DNA from: Gnetum montanum
Taxonomy: Eukaryota > Streptophyta > Gnetopsida > Gnetales > Gnetaceae
Direction of reading: 5' to 3'
Length of the DNA: 64,000 nucleotides
NCBI GenBank assembly: GCA_015680685.1
Contig: MNCI01024072.1
Location: 502,031 to 566,030, forward strand
Every line of letters starts with the position of its first letter. Within the stretch, counting starts at the first letter, position 1. Position numbers and translations under genes: made by a program. Under the pieces are notes generated by a model. It was not told the DNA's origin, searched no databases, and saw nothing but the letters and a program-made list of their open reading frames with translations. Shown in pieces: positions 1 to 10,132 of the stretch.

Positions 1-2570
1 TATTGTGAAAATGGCATTCCATGGACTCATCCTTGTACCTTTTAAGGTATAGCTCTTCCTCATGCTTGTAGGGGTGTTTACGATTTTTTTGAGTCTGGCT
101 CCATTGGTACACCTTAGTGTTGTAGTCCTTCTAGTCTTGGTTCTTCCTGGCCAAAAAATCCATTTGTAGCTGCTACTCAATCACCTCTCAAGTGGCCTCA
201 TTCTTACCACGAATTGCTAACTAGTACCTAACATAGTTGATCTTAATTTTTCACTAGGTACCATCCCATCGATCGCAAGCCGCTAGGAAATCATCGTGGG
301 CTTGCAAGTCCTCCAATCTAGTGTCTTAGCTCACTCCCCTATCCTAGAGCTTGTGCACCACCTCCATAGATGCTCTTTTGTGCACTTGCATACCCATAAT
401 GCTTTTGCACACAACAGTATGCACTTACTGGTCTCATCATACACATGATGGGGCACTTGCTCCACTTCAAGGAAAAACACAAGGATGACATCAACTCTGG
501 CCACCTTGCTAGGATCCCAGCGAAGCTTGGAACCTGTTGGCACATAATAGGCAAAAACACATTAGCCACAAACTAAGTAGCAAATTAGTAAGGCAAAGTA
601 AGCAAACAAGGACATACCGATCTCAGGATCCGTTTGTTGTATGTGATCCACCATGTATTCAACTAGGCCTTCCATGAAGGTAAAATTATCAATCGATTTT
701 GTCCACGGCTCGATTAAAAAAGGTAGAAGTAGATACTTGACAGTAGGAAAATACATCTGTGGCTGAGATACAACAACACATTTAATAATTATCAAATAGC
801 TAAAGATGCAAGAGCTAAAAAGAGCAACAATATATGGCAGCGCAAAGCTCCTACCTAACAAGCCCTTAGGTTTGAGAGTGGGAGGATTGTCCATATGCAT
901 GTTATCAAAGAGGTTATCAAATTCACCCCTATCTAGCTACAGCAACCCTTCCTCCCCTAACTACCATAAGATCACTGCAGCCTCTTGTTCATCATCCTTT
1001 GGTGCCTATCCCTCCTTAATTTGCTTTGGGCTTTGTTGTTGCTCCAACAGCCCTCTTACCTACATCCAACCATTTACACAAGTTAAGATTAGCATCTCCA
1101 ATACTCAGCATAGCAACTTAGCATAGTATAGTATAGCAAAAAAAAGAAAAGTGACCAAATTTATAAATACTTAAAAAAACACATCCAAGAACTCATACTC
1201 ACTTGCAATGCCTTAATGCAAGTCACAGAATCTTAAGTGGATTTTCTTTCTACTCTTTTTCTTCACCTACCGAATGGGCTCCTCTGTAGGATGTGGCTTT
1301 TTAATCTTTGCCTTGGATGATCCTAATACCTTAGTAATGAGGCACACCCCTTTGGCCATGTTCTTAGTGTTAGTCAGTGGGGCTTCACTTGCATTATTAT
1401 CATATGAGTAGTGAGACCACCCCAAGTTACCTCTACTTGTTACAAAAAATGACTCACCAATCACCTATTGGGGGTCTTGTGACCATGTGGTAACAAATAG
1501 GTGTCTGATCCATAACCTAGAAAGCTATCTATGTTCCTACACCACCCATCACCCATCCTTCCAAACCATGAAGAACTCCGCGAACCTTCATAGGCATCTT
1601 GCAAAGAATGCAAAGTGCACATATGACCTTGCCTGAAGGTTGTGGTGTAGCTTGATGATCTTGGCGTGCAAGCTGTTGGCAAGGTAGGAAACCCAATTGT
1701 ACCTCATACCTTCATCTAACACATCCATCATCACCCAAGCCTGCTCCACCCCAAGAATCTTTCCCTGTGATAGTAGCTTTAGGAACACATGGTCACAAAA
1801 GAGGGGGTAGAGCTCGTGGACTATAGGCACTTGCACATCCTTGATGAATATTCCTTTACAAGATTTAGAAGCCCTTAGCCACTCCTCAACATATTCCTTG
1901 TGGTCCACATCTTTGTTGGTTTTCTTAGTAACTAACGGGCCCTCAGAGGGGAGGCCAAAGAGATCTGCAAAGAAATCATCTATAAGGTTCCAGACTACCC
2001 GCATACTATGAGCCTGCATAACAAAATGTTTAGCATTCTTATGAAAGGAGTCAATGACCACAACCATTTCAACCACTGAGATGCCTAGGCTAAGGACCAA
2101 GAAAAGGTCCATTAGCGTGGCTCGTTGAAGTCTACTAGTCAACTCCATTAGGACTTGACAACACAACCAACGTTGCGCACCCTTAACATCACCATACTTC
2201 ATGATGAGGGTGGCCTCAATGTAGCCTGTAACAACCACTGTAACCTCTTTTGAAGTTACCGCAGCTATAATAGGAAAAAGTAAAGTTAGCATCATGAGAA
2301 AAGCAAAGTAGCAAATGCATAAGAGCAAAACAACGAACTACTTATGTGGCACAAATGGTGTGCGTGATGGCAGTGGTGGCATCATGACCTCCTCCATGCT
2401 GGGTACACGGGTCATCCACTTCAAATCTAACTAGCCATGGATCTAACACCTCTTGTAGGCCTTAGGGTACTGACAAGGGTATTCTGTTAAGTTAGACCTA
2501 ATCTATCTAATCATCATCGCATGGACATTCTCAAAGGATGAAAATTCTTACATGGTAGTGCGAGTCAAGT
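1..2570 (-). pseudogene. Multi-exon antisense pseudogene of unknown family inside Tat-1
   Basis: I do not recognise the protein. The longest open stretch (2264 down to about 1588) reads as one exon with segments such as GYIEATLIMKYGDVKGAQRW and DDFFADLFGLPSEGPL, loosely like plant transposon-linked domains. Plausible introns are seen. The one at 617-534 has GTATGTCC at its start and CCAACAG at its end (84 bp), and it joins DPEI to GSKLRWDPSKV in phase. Others at 854-763 (GTAGGAG...TCTCAG) and 2341-2265 (GTAGTTC...TTATAG) have good borders, but their phase is uncertain. A donor GTGAGTATG lies near 1205. In-frame TAG codons and at least one frameshift (about 1625) break the reading. The strand is opposite to the Tat-1 pol at 5,150-8,552, as with the antisense gene of Tat-2. 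The gene runs off the left edge. Coding nature is fairly sure; function is unknown. Confidence 0.5.
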
Positions 2571-2850
2571 TTAAAGCTCCCTTCTCATCGTGAAGGCTGA
2601 GCTCATCAATAGTAAATCTGGCAATGGGTGTAAGTAGTTAGCATCCTCATATGAGTTATGGATATTGCCGAAATCATAGAAGGACTCACCCTCCAGCATA
2701 ATACACTATCCAATGTGGGTTCTAAAATAGAGTAAGCATGCGTCGAGCAACAAATAGGGTGTTGCTCTTACTATAACACTGAAACTCTGACATATGCTAG
2801 ATCCCGGATAAGGACCTAACGCCCCTGGGGCCTCAGCCTAAACTCCTTGC

Positions 2851-3180
2851 TCCATCACTAGTAGTGGGTTCATCGGACATGAATCTTAGAATGCCCAGAT
2901 TTGCCTTGTGCAGCAATGTCTCTATGATGACACCAATTACTTTTGTTGCTAAGTGTAAACACATTATCACACTGAAGTGTCAAAGCATTAATTTCAAGAA
3001 CTTCCATGCTCCTGCTCCATCACTAGTAGTGGGCTCATCAGACATGAATCTTAAGATGCCCTAATTTGCCCCATGTAGTAATGTCTCTATGATGACATAG
3101 ACCACTTCTATTGCCAAGTGTGACCACATTATCACACTAAAGTGTTAGAGTAGGAATTCTAAGAACTCACGTGCTCCTAA
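2851..3180. repeat. 165-bp tandem duplication, two copies
   Basis: The copies at 2851-3015 and 3016-3180 align over their whole length. Both begin TCCATCACTAGTAGTGGG, share ATGTCTCTATGATGACA, and end in GCTCCT. Differences are mostly transitions. The array lies in the Tat-1 spacer upstream of the antisense pseudogene. Confidence 0.85.
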
Positions 3181-4844
3181 TCTGAACCACATTGCTTGGT
3201 GACCCACGCACATGTTTAGGGTAGGTGTGTTTGGCAAGGGTTTTCTTGTATAATAGAGGATGCCCATAAGCTCCACCATGATGAGGATAGGTTTCAACAA
3301 TACCTTGCAATCACAACAACATTAGATGCACATAAAAATATGCATTAAAGTTACACTTAGCACATTAGCAAACATTGACATAAAATAGCATGACTTAGTA
3401 ACCCTTAATCTCCCCTTTAACCTTGGAAGGCATGGAACATCAATACACCCATCTAACATGCTTGGTGCTCAATGGGGCACAACACTAACATTCCTATTTT
3501 ACATTTGAATGTTTTGCATTCACCTTATTTGCATGTGAAGCAATTGGCATGTTCAATTTACAGGTTTAGACATTTTGACTTGGTACACTTTACAGTTTGT
3601 CCCACATGTAGCATTTTTGCACTTAGCATTTTTCATGTCCAACATTTTATTTTTGCACTTGGCGACTCTTGGTAGCATAGCCCATAAATATCTGAAAAAA
3701 TCTTAACTTTCATTTATGTTCTCTTGAGTGTAACCCATGTAGGCTTTGCCTGAAAATTTTCTAACTTTGCCGGTTATGCTCTTCAACCCTCAAAAACATC
3801 AAAAAATTTGTAACTTTTGGTTACACTCTTGAGAGCGTACCCTCCAAATGGAAAAGTTTAGGAAATTTTTCTAACTCCTCATTGGATTGTAGCACTAAGA
3901 CATGAAAACCTAGGTGCAAAACAAAGAAGAGAGAAGTTGTACATAACATGTACTAGGCATAACATAGTCGCCACCCTCACGATCACCCTATCCACTCTGT
4001 CATGCTTCAACACTTTACACCATCCAACCTTGCCACACCTTTGCATGTCCCTTGCCTTATGGCTTACCCACACATCCCTACCTTCTACCTGCCACCCTTG
4101 TCTTGCCTTTACCCCATGCATCCTTGTTCTATGCTCACCTACACCAAATCCTTTTCCCTAAATCAGCTGCTCTCCCCTTGTTCCTCCCTCGCCCCAGGCC
4201 ACAGCCACCTTGGTCATGGCTAGAAAATCGCATTGCTCTACCCCACCCCATGCTATGCACTACAATCACCATGGCAACCATGGTGATAGTGGTAGTTCCT
4301 ACCCAAGCTAGGTCATCCCAAAACCCTAGCCCCATTCAAATAAAGAAAAAAAAGAAAAACATAAGGATGGAGGGTAGTGTCATACCTAGCTAACAGCGGC
4401 TCCCTCTACTTCTCAATGCATGCCCTTGGGAGATGTCTTAGCATGTGCTCCCCCTTATCCACATTGGTAAGGCCAGGGTGTTGGCAGTCACTTGGGTGCA
4501 TCATGGTTGGTGGCTACACTCTATTTTATGCTTCCGCTACTATGCTCTAACTCTCTTAGCTCTGATCGCACTATGCTCGATGACTTCTCATTTTTACTTT
4601 TGAAAATGATAGTTTAGCCATGGTGAAAATGCACATTTATACACTCCTAGGAAAATTAATGCACCACCTATCCTAGGTAGAATCCCATGTCCCACATGTA
4701 ACATGGGGTGAGTGTAGTAGCCAGAGTTAGAAAAGTTTTCTCACTTTTCCAGCACTCCTAGATTTCTGATTGTCTAGCAAATGCCAAGCTTAATCCCATG
4801 TTTCAAACCTTCCTCTTATTGCCTAAGCCAATGAGTCCCATGTA
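3181..4844. other. Tat-1 non-coding spacer
   Basis: No credible coding frame is seen. The stretch around 3,700-3,900 has phrases (TTTTCTAACT, GAGAGCGTACCCTC) like those in the Tat-1 LTR at 10,600-11,100. Tat-2 likewise shares words between its LTR and its protease-RT spacer. By analogy with Tat-2 this should be the spacer between gag-protease and RT. Confidence 0.4.
4265..4287. repeat. Perfect inverted repeat, 10-bp arms
   Basis: ATCACCATGG, a CAA loop, then CCATGGTGAT. The arms are perfect reverse complements and could form a short hairpin. Confidence 0.8.
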
Positions 4845-4937
4845 ATCCATGGTCTGTTATGACCTTAAACTAACAATCCATGGTCCACTATGATCTTAAA
4901 CTAGGAATCCATGGCCCACCAAGGCTAGAAACCCATT
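4845..4937 (+). repeat. Tat minisatellite block (Tat-1, 5' of RT)
   Basis: Three degenerate units of about 30-36 bp with the pattern CATGGTC-GCTATGA-CTTAAACTA. The same motif occurs 3' of this pol (8,590-8,870) and at three sites in Tat-2. Its place just before the RT reading frame matches the 46,808-46,957 block of Tat-2. Confidence 0.75.
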
Positions 4938-5149
4938 TGCATACTTGCCTCTCTAATCCTGTGTTTGCATAGTTAGGTGGATTTTTATTACATTGCATTC
5001 TTTATTTTATGCAATTTGACTTTATTTGAGATAGGTGTGACTTAATGTTCTTTCTAGTTGTTTTGTAGGATATGTTGCAAGACTAGAACATGAGTGCATA
5101 CGAGTTTCTTTATTCACCTTTGATCCTCACTAGATCTCACAGTGACCTC

Positions 5150-6290
5150 ATCTGATGCATCGATGCCCAATGCCTAGACCTTGAGCCCATGGTCTGTGAT
5201 GACTACGTAACATCCATAGAAGCACTAATAGATTGGCTCAACTATCTAGTTAGGTCTCTTGATTTAGAGGTAGGTGACATAATGGAAGATCCCCTCGTTG
5301 AAGTCCCTGTAACAGCACTTAATGGCAAGGAGAAGACACTGAAACTTAGTTTTCTATTAGGGCCTCAACACATCCATAACATCACCAAAGTCCTTAGCGA
5401 TAATATTAAGGCATTTGCATGGTCCTACAAACACATGCCAAGCCTAGACCCTTGTATAGTGCAACATAACATAATCCTCGATCCTCGTGTAAAAGTAGTT
5501 AAGTAGAAAGCCTGTAAGGTTAAACTTGAGGTGGTTTTGGCAGTTCACAATGAAATCACCAAGCTCTACAAGGCTAGTTTCATCTGGGTAGTTGACTACG
5601 TAGACTGGGTCTCCAACATTATGGTTGTACCTAGGAAAAATGAGAGTATATGCATTTGCATAAATTTCCAAGACCTAAACAAGGTGACTATCAAAGATAA
5701 CTTATCGTTGCTTAGTATTGACCAACTAATCAATACTATGGTTGGTTATGCCTTGTTGTCCTTCACGGATGGGTTCTCAAGATACAACCAGATTTGGATC
5801 AACCCAAAGCACCAGCTCAGCATAACCTTTATGACCTCTTGGGGTACATTTTGCTACATGATGATGCCTTTCAGATTAAAGAACATATGAGCAACCTACC
5901 AACACACAATGACATATATCTTTAGTGACTATTTACTAGGCTTTCTCATTGACTACATCAATGACATAGCAATTAAGATTAAAATGATGCATAACCACAT
6001 AGGTGACTTGGATCATGTACTCAAATGTTGCCTTAGATATGACCTTAGTCTAAACCCCAAGAAGTGTGTCTTCAGTATTAAGACAGGTCGTATGTTGGGC
6101 TTTGTAGTATTATAGGTAAGCATACGTGTAGACCCTAATAAGGTTAAGGCCATCATCAACTTAGCACCATCAACAAACATTAAAGAGCTACATGAGTTAC
6201 AAGGTAGACTGTAGTTCATTCGTAGGTTTATCGCATGGTTAATTGATAAGTTGCATCTAATGCAACATTTGCTCAAAAAGGGAATCCACT
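5150..6290 (+). pseudogene. Tat-1 reverse transcriptase region, decayed
   Basis: RT of a Tat-lineage Ty3/gypsy element, which copies element RNA to DNA. The pol start (SLDLEVGDIMEDP, about 5,245) matches Tat-2 pol (SLDLEVDNITEDS). The palm segment follows (SFTDGFSRYNQIWINP, 5,760-5,810; FCYMMMPFRLKN, 5,850-5,885). The catalytic YVDD is changed to YIND (about 5,956). Stops include a TAG at 5,503-5,505, a TGA near 5,887, and TAGs near 6,113 and 6,211. A sequence with AG-GATATG near 5,070 could be a 3' splice site, since Tat-2 has TTGGCAG at the equivalent place. Not functional. Confidence 0.85.
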
Positions 6291-7240
6291 TTGAGTGGAC
6301 AGCTCAATGGCATTTAACAACCTCAAGGATCTGACTCAACATCCAGTAGTCTACCCTCCACAAGGAGATAAGCCATTTTACATCTACCTTGCAACCTCCA
6401 ATGCATCCATCGCTTCTCTACTATGCCAAAGGCAAGATGATGGCTCAGAGGTTCTTGTCCACTACCTAAGCCATGTACTAGTGGCACATGAAGCAGAATA
6501 CAACAATATGGAAAAGAATTGCCTCGCCTTAGTCTTTTCACTTAAGAAGTGAAGGCATTATCTCTTTTGTAGCTAGGTAAACATCATCTACAAAAGCAAA
6601 GTACTTTGAGTAATCATAACAAACATCTATGAGAGTAGTCAAATTGCACAGTGGAAAGCAATAATTGCAGAGTTTGACTTGCATTACATAGTGCAAGAAT
6701 CAACCAAAGGTCAAGCAATAGTTGCACAACTCATGGCTTTACCAATAAAAGATTAAGCAACTATAGATCCGAAACTTCTGGATGAGCATATCAACAATAT
6801 AAGCCAAGTGCATGCCAACTTTGAGGTAATTTTACACTTCAATGGTGCTTCAACCTCTCAAGGAGGTAGTGCCACTACAATAATCATGTTTCCCTCTAGG
6901 GAGATCTTACCCTTCACTTATCATTTTACATTTCCTTGCACTAACAACATGGCAGAGTATGAAGGTCTCCTTAGAGGTCTCATAACAACTTGTGACCTAG
7001 GAATTCAAAACCTAGTGATCTAAGGCAATTTGCAACTAGTCATCAATCAAGTTATAGAGGTTTACACTTGTAAAGCACAACATTTACAACCTTATTGTGA
7101 GTTGGTAAAGCACTTTCTTCGATGATTTGCAACTGTAGATATCCAACACATCCCTCGCGATGATAATGTCATTGCCAATGCATTAGCCACATTAGCCTTA
7201 AGCATTGCACCCAACATGTTTCATGCCTTTCTAGCCTTAG
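6291..7240 (+). pseudogene. Tat-1 RNase H plus second (archaeal-type) RNase H
   Basis: Two RNase H domains in series, the hallmark of Tat elements. The first (6,295-6,740) reads KPFYIYLATSNASIASLLCQ and VLVHYLSHVL, then loses frame at a TGA (6,550). The second (6,800-7,240) reads ILHFNGASTSQGGSA, PCTNNMAEYEGLLRGL and GNLQLVINQV, and ends near NALATLAL. Acidic catalytic positions are lost: DG is NG, and GDSQL is GNLQL. The dual RNase H assignment follows known Tat/Ogre structure; its role is removal of the RNA strand during reverse transcription. Confidence 0.82.
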
Positions 7241-7439
7241 TAGCAAATTATGCTAAACCTATCACACATGTAACTAACATTACATTTTTACCCACAACAA
7301 GCACATCTCATGCACAAAAATGGTACAACAACATTAAGGCGTACCTTCAACCAGGTGAGCCTTCGTAACATCTAATCATTGCCCAAAAGGATGCAGTACG
7401 AAAATGATCGTGATAGTATGTCCTTATAGGTGATAGCAC

Positions 7440-8552
7440 ACTATGTTGCAAATCCTATGATGGCATATTGTTTAGTGATAGCAAAGCACAGATGAATGTT
7501 GATCAAGTCCATAAGGGACTATGTGAAGGCCACACAGCACCCAAGGTAATGACATTGAAAATTATATGCTTAGAATACTATTGGCCTTACATGGAATGCG
7601 ATTGCATCTCCAAAGTCAAGATGTGCGACATGTGTTAATTGCATGGCAACTTAATGCATGTGCCACCCCCTAAGCTACATACCACTTAGATCACATGGTT
7701 GTTTCAATGTTGGGGGTTGGATATCATAGGATCTATCATGCCTAGTATTTTGCATGACATAGCTTCATCATGACCATAACTAAATACTTTACCAAGTGGG
7801 TTGAAGCCATTCCCCTTAGGAAGATGATGTTACAATAGGTTTGCAAATTTATCCTTGACAACATAGTAACTCGATTCGATCTACCCATGACTATAGTCAC
7901 TGACAATGGGCCACAATTTAGAAGTGTAGAAACGAAAGCCTTCTGTGAACACCTTGGCATCAAACATTCCTTTTCATTGCCATACTACCCGCAGGAGAAT
8001 GGCTAGGCAAAAGCCACAAATAAAGTCATCATCAACTTTTTGAAGAAGATGCTTAGCAACAGCAAATGACGATGGCATGAGTGGCTAGTCTATGTGTTAT
8101 GGGCCTATCGCACGACATGCAGAATAGCAACAAGTAAGATGTCATATAGCCTTATGTATGGGTTTGAAGTAATCTTGCCTCTTGAATTGCAGGTTCCATC
8201 ACTTTGCATGATCCTCTCGAGTTTCATTGACAAGGTGCAAAGCAATGAGTTGAGAACCATTGACCTTGACTCTATAGAGGAGGAGCACATGCACACACTT
8301 GATTTCATTAAATGGTACTAGGAAAAGAAATAGAAAAAACACCACCATAATAAACATCAGCACTTGATAAAGAAAGGGGACCTAGTCCTCAAGGTCATTT
8401 GCAAACCTGCAGAGAACTTCTCAGCCAACTGGAAAGGACCTTTCTTGGTCACAAAGGTTTATGACAATGGAGCATTCAAGCTTGCTGATTTAGATGGCAA
8501 TGAGTTTGCTAATCTGATCAATCACTCATACTTAAAGCCCTACTATGCTTGA
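7440..8552 (+). pseudogene. Tat-1 integrase with C-terminal domain, decayed
   Basis: Integrase inserts the DNA copy. The zinc-binding region is at 7,500-7,635 (GLCEGH ... KMCDMC), the core at 7,700-8,090 (WGLDII, VTDNGPQF, YYPQENG), and the C-terminal domain at 8,364-8,552 (GDLVLKVI, FSANWKGPFLV, NHSYLKPYYA, then TGA). In-frame stops occur at 7,687, 7,836 and 8,004 (all TAG where Tat-2 has Gln), plus a TGA near 8,066. A TAG at 8,319 right after KWY is also present at the same place in Tat-2. The expected catalytic Glu after GQA is Lys. Confidence 0.88.
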
Positions 8553-8589
8553 CATGTAGCTCCACATTGACAAAAGGCAAGGTAAGCAA

Positions 8590-8870
8590 ATGTTTGCTAT
8601 GACATTAAATTGGCACAAAACATCCGCTACAACATTAAACTAGCACAAAACATTCGCTATGATGTTAAATGGGTACATATTATCCTTAGGCTATGACATT
8701 GAATTGGCACCCACAACATGGTCCGCTATGATCTTAAACTGGCAATCCACCATCCACTACAACGTTAAACTAGCACACATTTTGCTAGGATCTAAAACTA
8801 GCACATCATGGTCTGTTGCCTTAAACTAGTATAGCATGCAATCTATTAGGACCTTAAACTAGGTTTGCAT
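8590..8870 (+). repeat. Tat minisatellite block (Tat-1, 3' of pol)
   Basis: About nine degenerate units of 28-40 bp with the core GCTATGACNTTAAACTNGCA. They start 40 bp after the pol stop. Tat-2 has an equivalent block just 3' of its pol stop (42,980-43,227). Confidence 0.82.
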
Positions 8871-10132
8871 TTCAACATGCATGGCTCAACATCCACAGTT
8901 CTATGAATAAGTGAGTGTGAATACTTCCCATCCTCTTTCATCTGCCCACATCTCGATGGGCTAGGTGGGTGTGTTATTGCAGTTCTAGAATGGAGTTCAC
9001 ATCGTCAAGAAAATGCCTCTAGAACATTTACAATGTCATTACCTTGGAATTTTGTTGATCCTTTGAAAATTCCCTTGGGAATTTTGTTGATCTTAAGGAG
9101 CTACCACCACCATCACCAGTTATACCACCTCTAGGCTATGCTGACAGCATCACCAACCTTGGCTATTTCATCAATGGTTGAGACTCTCATTGTCAGCACC
9201 ACCTACTGGTGTCCCAGTAGTATTGTGGCCTAGCCACAGCACTACCATCCTCTAGCCCTCACCATTTCCTAGGCTTGGAAGTGCATCTAGCACCATGGCT
9301 CCCCATCATCTTCCTGGATTTCTAAGCTTCTATCCTTGGTCTGGAGTCTTGAGCACTTGCATCGGTATTACCTTCGTCCACCTTGTTGGCCTCCCTTGGG
9401 TGCTAGCTTCGGGTGTGGCTACTAGAGCTTTTGTAGCATTTTGGCTCTAGCATCTGCACTGTCCTTCCTTCTTTGGCATTACAAGCTCTTACAACTAGTT
9501 TAGCACACCCAGCAGTTTCCTTTTATCTCTCATGTTGTGTGGTTGTTTTCTTGTTTCCTTTGCATTTTTTTTATAGGATGAAGCCCTAGAGGTGATCATT
9601 TTAAGACATAATTCATCGCAGTGACAAGGCACCACATTACTTCGATGTGCTTGGTTGGATTCGCCAAGCCAATCGAGTATGCACATCCTTATTACCTTGC
9701 TATAATCCACTCACATTTGCCCCTTTACCTTACACTTCCCAGCTTTCCTTGTAAGCTTCTTTGATGCACATGACACCTTTCTTTTAGTTGACTATAGAAC
9801 CCATGATAGATGTAATGCAAATCATCCCATGGGAAGCTTCTGTGGGCTGGTCAAAGCCCAAGCGGATGTAACGTAACTCATCCCAGGGAGGAAACACCTA
9901 TCTTATAGATGCGACACAGTTGCCTCTAATCAAAGCTTGTTGAGTGGCACACAGTCCTCTCGATGAGAAGCATCTTGCAGCTAGCATTTCGCAAAAAAAA
10001 AAACTCAAAAAAAATAACAAAAATAGAAAGAAGAATGGGACAAAACAAGTCCCTAAGCAAAAATGAGCAAAGCTTCACTTTCACAACCAATCCAACCCTA
10101 AATTCACATTGACCTTTTCATAAGCACTCCTA
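8871..10132 (+). other. Tat-1 3' untranslated region
   Basis: No coding frame is seen. There is a short duplication of GGAATTTTGTTGATC near 9,045 and 9,085. An A-rich and purine-rich stretch at 9,990-10,050 (with GAAAGAAGAATGGGACA) may be the polypurine tract, but the LTR boundary is not clear here. Confidence 0.4.

Noticed and set aside
4002-4393. Overlapping plus-strand ORFs rich in Pro and His
   Set aside because: Low-complexity C-rich DNA open in several frames at once; no family resemblance.
8590-8870. CRISPR-like spacing of 28-40-bp units
   Set aside because: Units are degenerate, spacers are not distinct, and the context is plant retrotransposon pol; it is a minisatellite.
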